A stretch of 34,691 nt of DNA from an uncultured Lachnospiraceae bacterium (GCA_910583965.1 CAJUAE010000029.1:1-34691); one strand, 5' to 3'; shown: positions 13,296-21,836, counted from the stretch's first letter. Notes: a model not told the origin generated them from the sequence alone. Program-made: numbers and translations.

Positions 13296-14984
13296 TTAAA
13301 ATGTAACAGAACCTAATCGCTGACGAATCCACTGTCTGTTTTCTGTAGTCACACCATTTTTATCATCAACAGAATATTGACCAAAATCATTAAAATACCA
13401 AAAATGTGCGATATCCACATCCTCACCAATATGAAGTCCTTGTGTATCTGCTAATTTGTCCAAAATTTCAGAATATGCAGTTTCTACCATACTACAGTCC
13501 TGACCCTCAGCATGCATATATTGTATATAATAATCCACCAGCATCAAATTATAATCTGTTGCTTCTAAAATGTTGGCAATTTTTAAAGCAGCTCCTTTTT
13601 GTGTGATTGTACCTGATCCCAACTCAGACTCAATTTGTTTCTGTGTCCACCACGCAAGTGCATAACAATAACGAAGTCTTATTGGATCATCTAAATCATC
13701 CGATGAAAACATACTATCTGTATCATCCATAAGGTTCCATGCTTCTGTTCTTGACCAACTATCTCTAGATGCAAACTCATTGAACGCTTTTATAATCCGG
13801 TTGCGATAACTCGTATCAAAACCATCTCTTTCAGATATCAAAAGCGATGTATCCACATCAAATCCTACAGTAGCAAATTCCTGTGCATATGTTACTGCAC
13901 GACTAAATTCATTCATAATCTGTGCATAAATTCCTCCTGAAAGTTCCTGCTCAGCCATCATATCTTTATGTTTTATAATTGCTGATGCATACACATCATA
14001 GGCATCTGCCATATGCTCTGATACTACCTCTGACATTCCAAATTCATCTGCAAGTGTTTTGTACTGTTCCATTGCTGATTCAATATTTTCCATACCGTCA
14101 ATCAGTTCCTCAATATTTTCAATCTTTTCTTTGCCTGCACTTAAATCTTTATCTGCATTGAAAAGCTGTTCTTCGGAAACACCCTTGCCAGATTCTTTTT
14201 CATCAGTTGTTTCGGTTGTCGAGGATTCTATCTCAGTAGTTGTCTCGGATTCTGTAAGTGGTATAAAAGGCAAATCAAATGGCAATTTCACAATACCTTT
14301 CCATACCAAAACAAGCACCGCTGCCGCCGCCGCTATCATAATACATAATAAGCCAATAACCAATTTCATTTTATTACCAGAGTTACTCTGTGTAGTATTT
14401 GTTTGTACTGTATTATTTCCCCCCTGATTCATACCGCCATTATAAGTATTATTCTCATAATAATTAGCATGATTCACTTCATTGCCCACTGAATCATTTA
14501 ACATTTGTGTTCTGTCTGACTGGTCTACTGTAAATGGCATAGAAGAATCATTTAACATTTGTGTTCTGTCTGACTGGTCTACTGTAAATGGCATAGAAGA
14601 ATCATTTAACATTTGTGTTTTGTCTGACTGGTCTACTGTAAATGGCATAGAAGTTTCTTCTAATACCATGGTTCCCTCAAAACTATCTTCTTGTTCTGGA
14701 TTAGATTCTTCGAGTATCATTGTTCCCTCAGAATCATCATTTAAGTCTCCATAAGATTCTTCGAGTATCATTGTTCCCTCAGAATCATCATTTTGTTGTG
14801 TGAATGTATTCCCTATAGGTGTTCCACAGCTTGTACAAAATCGTACTCCTGCTGGTAATATTGCACCGCAGCATGCACAATGAACTGCTCCCTTCATTTG
14901 TCCTGTTGTACTAAGGTCATATCCGCACTGTACACAGAATCTTGCCTGTGTATTGTTTTCAGTTTGACATCTCGGACATTTCAT
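13296..14984 (-). CDS. Zinc-ribbon membrane protein with six TxxL repeats
   Basis: A 562-residue protein. Two zinc ribbons open it (C3/C6/C17/C20 and C36/C39/C50/C53). Residues 66-164 carry six repeated acidic sites, EGTMILEE twice, EGTMVLEE once, and TQMLND three times, with threonines at 71, 88, 105, 123, 141 and 159. An Asn/Gln-rich linker, one membrane segment (207-229) and a 330-residue helical extracytoplasmic domain follow. T-x-x-L in an acidic setting is the kind of site FHA domains read once phosphorylated, and a Ser/Thr kinase, a PP2C phosphatase and FHA proteins are in the same cluster, so I infer a phospho-scaffold. The ATG at 14984 follows GGGGAGGAAA; the longer ORF start at 15020 has no such site. 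The extracytoplasmic part is not recognised. Confidence 0.75.
   Translation of the reverse strand: MKCPRCQTENNTQARFCVQCGYDLSTTGQMKGAVHCACCGAILPAGVRFCTSCGTPIGNTFTQQNDDSEGTMILEESYGDLNDDSEGTMILEESNPEQEDSFEGTMVLEETSMPFTVDQSDKTQMLNDSSMPFTVDQSDRTQMLNDSSMPFTVDQSDRTQMLNDSVGNEVNHANYYENNTYNGGMNQGGNNTVQTNTTQSNSGNKMKLVIGLLCIMIAAAAAVLVLVWKGIVKLPFDLPFIPLTESETTTEIESSTTETTDEKESGKGVSEEQLFNADKDLSAGKEKIENIEELIDGMENIESAMEQYKTLADEFGMSEVVSEHMADAYDVYASAIIKHKDMMAEQELSGGIYAQIMNEFSRAVTYAQEFATVGFDVDTSLLISERDGFDTSYRNRIIKAFNEFASRDSWSRTEAWNLMDDTDSMFSSDDLDDPIRLRYCYALAWWTQKQIESELGSGTITQKGAALKIANILEATDYNLMLVDYYIQYMHAEGQDCSMVETAYSEILDKLADTQGLHIGEDVDIAHFWYFNDFGQYSVDDKNGVTTENRQWIRQRLGSVTF
14491..14652 (-). repeat. Three 54-bp tandem coding repeats
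   Basis: Units at 14491-14544, 14545-14598 and 14599-14652 are almost identical; one base differs in the third, changing Arg to Lys. They encode the SMPFTVDQSD(R/K)TQMLND unit. The near-identity at DNA level points to recent expansion and possible copy-number variation. Confidence 0.95.
14703..14793 (-). repeat. Two 40-bp direct coding repeats
   Basis: Identical 40-base segments at 14703-14742 and 14754-14793 encode the DDSEGTMILEES unit of the same protein. A third, diverged unit (FEGTMVLEE) follows in the protein sequence. Confidence 0.9.
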
Positions 14985-15056
14985 ATGTAGTTTCCTCCCC
15001 CTGTTTTCCAAATAATTCATTTGTAATAAAATTATAGCATAATTACTTTACCACAA

Positions 15057-16712
15057 TCACTTAAGTCTTTCAAGATTTCGTTCTGCACATTCCCACACAA
15101 CAATATCAGCATTTGTCGAAGAAAGTGCAGACTCATATGCTTTTTTATAATCATAACCATAATCCATTATCATATAATGACTAACACCATTTTTAAAGTA
15201 ATAACTGGATTCCATTTTCAGAAAGTCACTAAAAGAATCCCCTATTAAGATCATTGAGGCGTCAACCTTATCTTCTTCTATGACCTTATGGCTTGGAAGA
15301 AAATATACTGTGTCAACAGCATACCTATCCTCACGGCCAATCATAACCCCTATATCTCCTGCATATTTTGTTGTATGAATATCAAAATTGTTCACATCTA
15401 ATATTGGAGTTTTTCCATATTCCTGTTTCAACAGCTCTGCAAGTCCCAAAAAGCATCCTAGCATATTGCAATGTGTATCTGTAGTATAATATAATTGGCA
15501 AATATCTTTTTGCTCCATAAATTGTTTTTTCGGATATATAATATCTATATCGGAATTTTCTTGCAAATACGCTACTAATTTATCGGCACGTGTCACTTCA
15601 CTTTGTCTAGTAATGTATGATGGCATTTTATCACAATAGATCGTTTCTTTGTTTGGATAAATCATCAATATAAACTTTGCACCTTTTTCTTCTGCTTTTT
15701 GTTTCTGTGCTTCAAGATTTTTCTTAATTGACGCTAACTCTTTCTCACTAAATGCATTGTCCCCCACATAATCTCGATAGGAGGTGCCATCTGCATTGTT
15801 CTGGAAAAAAAGCCAATTATCACTGCCAAAAATAGCAACTTTATTTACCAATTCGGGAGACATTTTCGACATCTTCTCAAGTTCCTGAATAAATTTATCA
15901 TAATTTTCTTGCAATGCTATCTTTTTATATGCAGTGTCTACAAGTTCTATCAATTCGCTTTCTTGTGTACTATAATCAACAATATTTACTGTTTTTTGTC
16001 TAATTTCTATTTCTATTTCTGATGGTCTTCGCTTATAAGTTGCATTTTTTATAGACTGTTTTGCGGTTGTAGCTATTATATCACCAGCGCTTTCTGCTGT
16101 ACTAAGATAATTTCTTGCCTGTTCATAATCGGGTCGTACTCCCATACCATATATATTCATTATCCCCATTGCACAGATTACTTCAGGTGTTGGTTTTGAA
16201 AGATTATAAAATGCTTCATATGCTTGTTCATAGCTTTGCCTTAATCCATCTCCCATAAAACACAGTTTTCCATATATAGCAAAAGCATGTTCATTTCCAT
16301 TGTCATAAGCCTGCTTTAAGTATTTCGCTGCTTTCTCTATATCTGGCTTTGTACCAATACCTTGTAAAAACATTTCTCCAGCAAAATATTGTGCATCAGC
16401 ATTCCCTTCTTCTGCGGCTTCGACCATGAAAGAAAGTGTTTCGTCAGCCTTCACATCTGTCTCTAGTGCAAATCTTGAGAGCGCAAGGTACAATGGACTC
16501 TCCTCAGTTACTTGTTGCGGATCATTTTCTACCTTGGGTAGTTCTTTGGTTTGTTCCTCCGTTGACACTTCTTCTGTAACTGGCTGAGACTCATTTGATT
16601 TATCTTCTCTTGATTCTCTTTTTTGGTTAGACCACACGCCTACTGCCACAATAGCGATCAATAATACAATCAAAACCGCAGTGAGAATTTTTATTATCTT
16701 GTTCTGCTTCAT
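15057..16712 (-). CDS. Sel1-repeat protein fused to AlgJ/DHHW-like SGNH domain
   Basis: A 551-residue type II membrane protein. It has a membrane segment at 8-27, an acidic linker, Sel1-type helical repeats at roughly 85-212 (AAEEGNADAQYFAGEMFLQG, MGIMNIYGMGVRPDYEQARN), and a C-terminal domain from about 290 resembling AlgJ/AlgX/DHHW polysaccharide O-acetylation proteins. That domain opens with FGSDNWLFF and contains TTDTHCNMLG (the D-x-H site, about 409-418) and LIGDSFSDF (the nucleophile-serine GDS site, about 489). All three SGNH residues appear present. In known systems such domains acetylate exported glycans. The fusion to Sel1 repeats is unusual. The gene starts 12 bases after the kinase stop, with AGGAG overlapping that stop. 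Substrate unknown. Confidence 0.7.
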   Translation of the reverse strand: MKQNKIIKILTAVLIVLLIAIVAVGVWSNQKRESREDKSNESQPVTEEVSTEEQTKELPKVENDPQQVTEESPLYLALSRFALETDVKADETLSFMVEAAEEGNADAQYFAGEMFLQGIGTKPDIEKAAKYLKQAYDNGNEHAFAIYGKLCFMGDGLRQSYEQAYEAFYNLSKPTPEVICAMGIMNIYGMGVRPDYEQARNYLSTAESAGDIIATTAKQSIKNATYKRRPSEIEIEIRQKTVNIVDYSTQESELIELVDTAYKKIALQENYDKFIQELEKMSKMSPELVNKVAIFGSDNWLFFQNNADGTSYRDYVGDNAFSEKELASIKKNLEAQKQKAEEKGAKFILMIYPNKETIYCDKMPSYITRQSEVTRADKLVAYLQENSDIDIIYPKKQFMEQKDICQLYYTTDTHCNMLGCFLGLAELLKQEYGKTPILDVNNFDIHTTKYAGDIGVMIGREDRYAVDTVYFLPSHKVIEEDKVDASMILIGDSFSDFLKMESSYYFKNGVSHYMIMDYGYDYKKAYESALSSTNADIVVWECAERNLERLK

Positions 16713-16724
16713 CTTGTTATTCTC

Positions 16725-18860
16725 CTAACGGTATCCCATATTTTTCTGAAACTGATAAATTGTTTCTACATTTGCCTTTTCATATTCGTTCAAACTAGAC
16801 TCGTTAAATAAATTTGGCTCAATTGTAGGTTTATACCACCAATACTGTGAAAAATATTCATTCACAGCAGGATCATTGAACTTTCTTTCATGTCGTGCAT
16901 AAATCTCAAAATATGCTAAATAAAGCTCAAATTGTGAAAGCATAGACAAATCAGAACTAGAAAGATACATACTACTACTGTACGGTAAAATATATCCTTC
17001 TTCAGATACATGTGTAACACTATTTGAAATTGCTGGAAGTTCCATCTGAGAGCGAAAAAAATCCAAAAATTCTATAACCCAACAATTATAATCTGTCTTC
17101 TCTACATGACTGCTGATATAGGATACTGCCTGTTCTGGTGTCTCATTGCTTAGCTGTCCTATATTGGCATATACCAATTCTGTATAAACTTTAATTTTAA
17201 GTTGTTCATACTCCTCTCCTTCAAAATAATTATCTGCCTTCTGAAACATTGTATTGATACGTCCTTCATCGTGATTACCAGCAGCTTGCATTCCTTCTTC
17301 TGACAAAAAAGTCTTGTAGGTACTATACACAGACTCATACTTCTTCTCAAGTGCAGATAAATCTATATATTTTTCTGTAAAATCTGATGTGTTAAGTTCT
17401 TCCGTATATGCTATGGCTTCCTTCAGAAGATCCAATGCACCAGCATAATCTTCTGAACTTACAAATGTATTTGCTTCTACAATTGCTGCCTTTTGCTCCT
17501 TGTCCAACGCTTTTTCTAAAAGTTTTCCGGCTTCCTCTTTTTCTGCAACTTCCAATTCGTCTACCTGTAATGTAATCTCCTCAATTACATCTCTGTATTC
17601 CTTTGCATCAATGCGTTTCTGCCACTTATCCAAAAGCTCTGCGTTAGGAGAAACATCTTCTACCGTCGATGTTATTGTTATCGTTGATTCCTGCTCACTT
17701 GTTGATGAAATTGAAGGTTGTGGTGCCAAAGGTTTTGGAGATATAAAACGACTCGATACCAAGACAATAACAGTCACTGCTGCTATCGCTGCTATCAGAA
17801 ACACCATTTTGTTTTGTGGATCTGGTGGTGGCGTAGGAGGAACCGGAGGCTGAGGAGAGATTGGAGGCTGAGGATTAGGAGAAACCGGATTAGGGATCGG
17901 ACTGCTCTGATTATAAAACGCATTATACAACGCTTTCATATCTTTGAATCGCGTGTTTGGATCAGGACTTAATGCCATAACTAATGCTTCTTCCTCGATG
18001 GGATTGATACTAATACCCAGCTGACTTGGATATACAAGTGTATCATTTTTTAATCTTTCCGTTGAAACTGGTGGCGTTCTCCCCACTATACAACCATAGT
18101 AAGTAGCAGCCAATGCATAAACATCTGTCCATGTTCCCTGTTTTCCGTCTTTAGCAAACTGCTCTGGTGGTGCATATCCTTTTTTACCTAATGCAAGTAT
18201 ATCTGTATCATTTGACTCCTTTGCAGTTCCAAAATCAATCAGCTTCATTTTGCCTTCTGGCGTAACCATAATATTATCAGGACTAATATCTCGATGTATC
18301 ATTCCTGCATTATGTACTTGCATAAGAGATTCTATAACTGGGCGCATCATCCTTTTTGCTATTTCTACTTGCAGTTTGCCTCCATTTTGTTTCAAATAAT
18401 CTTTTAAGCTTCCCCCTTCGATATATTCCATAACAATATATATTGTATCATTATCCCGAAAATAATCTTTAACTTCGACAACACCCTCCAACTGATCGAG
18501 CTTTGCTAGGTTTCTCGCCTCACTTATCATTTCCTCTCGAAGTGCAGCAATGTCAAATCCTTCTTGCGGATGCAGCTCTACTGCATTTCCCACTCTTTTA
18601 GCATATTTTCGCGGATAAAATTCTTTAATTGCAACTTTCATCTCAAGTTTTTTATCAAGTGCAACATAAGTTATACCAAATGCTCCCTCACCAACCACTT
18701 TTCCAACAATATACCGTTTTTGCTGCTCACCCAGAATTGTATATGGTTTCAATTGATATGATTTTATCTGTATATTTTTTAAATCATATCCACAATATGC
18801 ACAAATAGATATTTTATTAATAATACGCATGCATCCTGGGCATAATACTTTTTTTTCCAT
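16725..18860 (-). CDS. Zinc-ribbon Ser/Thr protein kinase, membrane-spanning
   Basis: A 711-residue PknB-type kinase. It has an N-terminal zinc ribbon (C7/C10/C20/C23) and a kinase domain at about 50-315 with the glycine loop GEGAFG (57-62), catalytic lysine AIKE (K79), HRDISPDN (D191, N196), DFG (209-211) and PPE at 231-233. A proline-rich linker (321-348), one membrane segment (352-372) and a coiled-coil-like extracytoplasmic domain rich in helices follow. All catalytic residues are present and it is an RD kinase, so it should phosphorylate Ser/Thr. Unlike the housekeeping PrkC there are no PASTA domains. The ATG at 18860 with GAGGGG upstream is preferred over 18914, which would overlap the phosphatase gene. 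Its neighbours supply the phosphatase and FHA readers. Confidence 0.9.
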   Translation of the reverse strand: MEKKVLCPGCMRIINKISICAYCGYDLKNIQIKSYQLKPYTILGEQQKRYIVGKVVGEGAFGITYVALDKKLEMKVAIKEFYPRKYAKRVGNAVELHPQEGFDIAALREEMISEARNLAKLDQLEGVVEVKDYFRDNDTIYIVMEYIEGGSLKDYLKQNGGKLQVEIAKRMMRPVIESLMQVHNAGMIHRDISPDNIMVTPEGKMKLIDFGTAKESNDTDILALGKKGYAPPEQFAKDGKQGTWTDVYALAATYYGCIVGRTPPVSTERLKNDTLVYPSQLGISINPIEEEALVMALSPDPNTRFKDMKALYNAFYNQSSPIPNPVSPNPQPPISPQPPVPPTPPPDPQNKMVFLIAAIAAVTVIVLVSSRFISPKPLAPQPSISSTSEQESTITITSTVEDVSPNAELLDKWQKRIDAKEYRDVIEEITLQVDELEVAEKEEAGKLLEKALDKEQKAAIVEANTFVSSEDYAGALDLLKEAIAYTEELNTSDFTEKYIDLSALEKKYESVYSTYKTFLSEEGMQAAGNHDEGRINTMFQKADNYFEGEEYEQLKIKVYTELVYANIGQLSNETPEQAVSYISSHVEKTDYNCWVIEFLDFFRSQMELPAISNSVTHVSEEGYILPYSSSMYLSSSDLSMLSQFELYLAYFEIYARHERKFNDPAVNEYFSQYWWYKPTIEPNLFNESSLNEYEKANVETIYQFQKNMGYR

Positions 18861-18870
18861 AAAAATCCCC

Positions 18871-19593
18871 TCAGTCGTTATTCCTCCAGACAGCAACTGC
18901 TGTGTTATTGTCATTTTTTCCCGTCACTCGCGATTGGAGTATTACAGTCATTTTATTAATCCATTCTACAGGATTAGAAGATTGTGCCAATGTATCTGCC
19001 ATCTCATCTTCCTCAACATACTCCCAAAAACCATCTGTGCATAGTAGAAATGAATGATTTCCACGTGTGATATCAATCACTGTCGAAACATCAGCTTCTA
19101 TTTCTGTCTGATATCCAATTGCACGAAGAAGCTTATTTCTATTTTTGTGTTGTCTTATTTCTGCCTGTGTAATCTCTCCTGAAAACACTGCCATCTGTGG
19201 CACACTATGATCTAGTGTCATGTCCTTTAAATCATTATTTAAGAAATGATATACTCTCGTATCTCCCACATGTGCCCATCTGCACTGTGTACTACTTGCA
19301 AAAAGCACTGCTAAGGTTGTTTTCATTTTGCACTCACCTGTCTGCATATCATACACCTGCCTATTGATCTGCGAAAACCAGTCTCTAATACGCTTCCCTG
19401 ACAGATCGGATGCCTCCATATAAAAATCTCCAATCATATTGACTGCTGTTCTAGAAGCAATATCACCGCCGCCATATCCTCCCAATCCATCTGCAACAGC
19501 TGCGCAGAGTCCATTACCTTTTGTAAATACTCCATAGCTATCCTCGTTATATGGCCTACCGCCTTGATTTGTATAATTCGCCATATATAGCAT
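18871..19593 (-). CDS. PP2C-type Ser/Thr phosphatase
   Basis: A 240-residue cytosolic PP2C/Stp1-like phosphatase. The metal-binding motifs are all present: NQGGRPYNEDSY (R13, E17, D18), VADGLGGYGGGDIAS (D35, G36), HVGDTRVY, LLCTDGFWEYV and NDNNTAVAV. It should remove phosphates put on by the kinase encoded ten bases downstream. The best start is the ATG at 19593, which follows GGGAAGG by about nine bases; 19584 is a second possibility. A GC-rich hairpin lies between it and the WXG100 gene upstream. Such kinase-phosphatase pairs are normally antagonists in one pathway, here tied by position to the secretion genes. Confidence 0.92.
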   Translation of the reverse strand: MLYMANYTNQGGRPYNEDSYGVFTKGNGLCAAVADGLGGYGGGDIASRTAVNMIGDFYMEASDLSGKRIRDWFSQINRQVYDMQTGECKMKTTLAVLFASSTQCRWAHVGDTRVYHFLNNDLKDMTLDHSVPQMAVFSGEITQAEIRQHKNRNKLLRAIGYQTEIEADVSTVIDITRGNHSFLLCTDGFWEYVEEDEMADTLAQSSNPVEWINKMTVILQSRVTGKNDNNTAVAVWRNND

Positions 19594-19631
19594 ATACTGT
19601 TTCCTTCCCATATGTTTTTACAAGACGCAAA

Positions 19632-19657
19632 GCAACGGGGACATATGCCCCCGCTGC
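19632..19657 (-). terminator. GC-rich hairpin inside the operon
   Basis: GCAACGGGG (19632-19640) pairs with CCCCGCTGC (19649-19657). Read leftward it is followed only by TTTG, so it is a weak terminator or an mRNA 3' stabiliser. It sits just after the WXG100 stop codon. Confidence 0.55.
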
Positions 19658-19676
19658 ATTTGTACCTTTTAAATCA

Positions 19677-19973
19677 TTACATAGCACTATTAAATCCCGA
19701 TTGAAGCTGTTCATCAACAGAAGAAAATGCCTCTGCTGCAGACTTGGTAGCTTCGCCCAACGACCGAACCAACTCTGGAAACTGATCAAGACTTGTCTTC
19801 ATCTCACTATACATTCCAGTGTATGCTGTCTGTGCCAAACCGTCCCAACCGTTATCAATCTCAGCGATTTTTGCGTCAATCTGTTTTAAGATGTCACTCA
19901 AATCCCCAGCATAACTCACAAGAGAATCTCCCTGTGAATTCAGTTCCTCCGGTGTAACCTTAATATTTGCCAT
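19677..19973 (-). CDS. WXG100 (ESAT-6-like) secreted protein
   Basis: A 98-residue helical-hairpin protein with the defining W-x-G turn (DNGWDGLAQTAY, W43-D44-G45) between two amphipathic helices. It starts MANIKVTPEELNSQGDSL, typical of the family, and ends with FSSVDEQL, an aromatic-xxx-Asp variant of the YxxxD/E export signal. WXG100 proteins leave the cell through type VII secretion as dimers, alone or with partners. The ATG has AAAGGAG upstream. A second WXG100-like gene ends 67 bases earlier, and the short ACAGC/GCTGT hairpin at 20021-20034 lies between. Together with the next hairpin at 19632 this gene may be expressed at a different level from its neighbours. Confidence 0.92.
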   Translation of the reverse strand: MANIKVTPEELNSQGDSLVSYAGDLSDILKQIDAKIAEIDNGWDGLAQTAYTGMYSEMKTSLDQFPELVRSLGEATKSAAEAFSSVDEQLQSGFNSAM

Positions 19974-20040
19974 CTTTTGTTTCTCCTTTCTCGTGTAACG
20001 TTGATTGTAATCTATAGCAAACAGCGAACGCTGTAATGCC

Positions 20041-20355
20041 CTATAATTTTGTGCGTTCCACTTCCTGAATTAAATCATCATAAGTCCCTGCAGATTCTTC
20101 CATTATTTTGCGAAGTGTATCTAACAAATCTGCATATTTTTCTACATTATCTTTCCATCCAGTAGACACCATAGTCTGAAACGCTTTTCCTGCTCCAGTA
20201 GTCCAACCACTATCTTTCAAATCCATAAGACAGTTATCTAATCTTTCTGCAATTCTACGAAGATTATCTGCAATCTCTGAATACTGTGCTCCCGCATGAC
20301 GCAGCGCGTCGGTATCAACAGCTAGATCGTATCTTCCCTCTGTTGCTAAAGACAT
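20041..20355 (-). CDS. Second WXG100-like protein
   Basis: A 104-residue protein with the helix-turn-helix layout of WXG100 proteins. The turn reads SGWTTGAGKAFQTM, with one extra residue between Trp and Gly, a variant also seen in CFP-10-like partners. The C-terminal helix contains GTYDDLIQEVE; the exact YxxxD/E spacing is not kept. The ATG at 20355 is preceded by AAGGAGG, which overlaps the end of the TPR gene (its stop lies one base from the start codon). It may heterodimerise with the WXG100 protein encoded next, since paired partners are usually encoded side by side. Confidence 0.85.
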   Translation of the reverse strand: MSLATEGRYDLAVDTDALRHAGAQYSEIADNLRRIAERLDNCLMDLKDSGWTTGAGKAFQTMVSTGWKDNVEKYADLLDTLRKIMEESAGTYDDLIQEVERTKL

Positions 20356-20356
20356 A

Positions 20357-21679
20357 CTATTCCTCCTTTGCATAACCCGACTTCAATTCCGGTTTAATCG
20401 CAAATGCTTTCTCAAGTTCCTCATTAGACAACGCCATCTTGCCTATCTTTTTATAGATATCTGCCCTGAGTGTATGAATTTCTGCCACTTCACCAGCAAT
20501 ATTCTCTACAAAATCCAAAAGTTCCAACGCCTTATTATTATCATTTAAATCGCGCATACACATTGCTCGATAAAGATAAATGTCAACCGCTTCTGGTCGC
20601 TTTAATGTAACCACCCGATAGATTGACGCGGCCTCTTTAAATAACGAAGCTGCCTGTTCTGTCTTTCCCATCTGTTGCATACAAAATGCCCGATAGTACA
20701 ATGCTGCATAATAATAATTATCTTCAAGCTCCTTGTCAATTAATTGTCCTGCTTCCTCACTCGCTTTGTCAAAAGTCTTTTCAGCAAGATAAAGATTCAT
20801 TAGCATAAACCTTGCTTCGCCATCAAAGTACGCTCCGTTTTCCAATGCTTTACATTCATTACAACCATTTACAGCCGCTTGCATGTCACCTTTTTCTGCT
20901 GCAATCTGCGCCTCTAAAAGAATAAAATTTCTCTTAGACTGCTCGAAATATTCCATCTTCTTTGCTTTTTGTATTAGATTCAATGCTTCATCAAGTCTTT
21001 GTGCTGCGGTAATACATCTGATATAATCATACATTAAATCTGCATCATCAGGAAAACGATCACAAGCATTTTTTGCAAATAACTCTGCGTCTTCTAGTTT
21101 TCCTTTACTCAATAACAACTGCGTCTTAATATGATAACCATCAAATAATTCTGGCGAATCCTTCAGAAGCTCGTCCACTGTTTCCTCTGCATTTTCAAGC
21201 ATGTTCAACCGCAACATCACAGAAATTTTCTTTATCTTAAAATCAGGGCGAGAAGGATTCTTCATACATGCTTTTTGAATATAGCGAAGTGCCATCTGAT
21301 CGTCATTTAAATGTTCATACGCCATACCCATAAAAAACATCATATCCTCACTATCATATCCATTTGTAATAGCAAGATTGTAATTTTCAATTCCTTCATG
21401 TGGATTGTCATTCATAAAGCAAGCATTTCCATATAGAAAATATAATTCTCCTCTTTTATCAATGAGCAAAGCTTTCTTGTAATAATTTTTTGCATCACTG
21501 TATTTTTGAGTTTCCATACAGAGATCCCCATAATTTTTGTAACTCTCCATTACCATAGGATCAAGCTCAATTGCCTTGTCAAATTTTGCCTGTGCTTCTG
21601 TTATATTACCATTTTTAAGAAGCAACGCCCCTTGCTGGTTTAAATCCAACGCCTCTAACCTAATTTCATTTGTGTCCAT
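20357..21679 (-). CDS. Tetratricopeptide repeat protein
   Basis: A 440-residue soluble helical protein built of TPR units from residue 12 on: ALDLNQQGALLLKNGNITEA, FDKAIELDPMVMESYKNYGD, and KKALLIDKRGELYFLYGNAC are three successive helix pairs. About ten units can be read, to SNEELEKAFAIKPEL at the end. There is no signal peptide or membrane segment. TPR proteins act as docking scaffolds or chaperones. The position, directly before two WXG100 genes and within a type VII locus, suggests a substrate-handling role, which is inference only. The ATG has AAGGAGG upstream, and a repeat module separates it from the membrane-protein gene before it. Confidence 0.85.
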   Translation of the reverse strand: MDTNEIRLEALDLNQQGALLLKNGNITEAQAKFDKAIELDPMVMESYKNYGDLCMETQKYSDAKNYYKKALLIDKRGELYFLYGNACFMNDNPHEGIENYNLAITNGYDSEDMMFFMGMAYEHLNDDQMALRYIQKACMKNPSRPDFKIKKISVMLRLNMLENAEETVDELLKDSPELFDGYHIKTQLLLSKGKLEDAELFAKNACDRFPDDADLMYDYIRCITAAQRLDEALNLIQKAKKMEYFEQSKRNFILLEAQIAAEKGDMQAAVNGCNECKALENGAYFDGEARFMLMNLYLAEKTFDKASEEAGQLIDKELEDNYYYAALYYRAFCMQQMGKTEQAASLFKEAASIYRVVTLKRPEAVDIYLYRAMCMRDLNDNNKALELLDFVENIAGEVAEIHTLRADIYKKIGKMALSNEELEKAFAIKPELKSGYAKEE

Positions 21680-21710
21680 CTCGAACCTCCTTGTGGTTTC
21701 TTATCATGCT

Positions 21711-21836
21711 AACTCCCATTTGCCCGCTTTGATGGGCGTACAAATCAGGATGGTGAAATTTTAATTTCACACGAACTCCCATCTGCCCGCTTTTGCGGGC
21801 ATACAAATCAGGAGGTGTGAAATTTTAATTTCACAC
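21711..21836. repeat. Two hairpin-module repeats inside the operon
   Basis: Copy one has GCCC/GGGC (21722-21737) and GTGAAATTTTAATTTCAC (21753-21770). Copy two, after CGAACTCCCAT (21772-21782), has GCCCGC/GCGGGC (21785-21800) and a GTGTGAAATT/AATTTCACAC palindrome (21815-21836). Both share the linker ACAAATCAGGA. The last base of the second palindrome is the first of the stop triplet of the membrane-protein gene. The element splits the cluster between that gene and the TPR gene, so it may be a partial terminator. Confidence 0.75.

Noticed and set aside
13979..14754. Plus-strand ORFs across the repeat protein
   Set aside because: They are antisense shadows of the zinc-ribbon TxxL gene; they lack ribosome binding sites and family features.
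14491..14793. Tandem repeats that might be taken for a CRISPR array
   Set aside because: Units are directly adjacent without variable spacers and lie in frame within a coding sequence.
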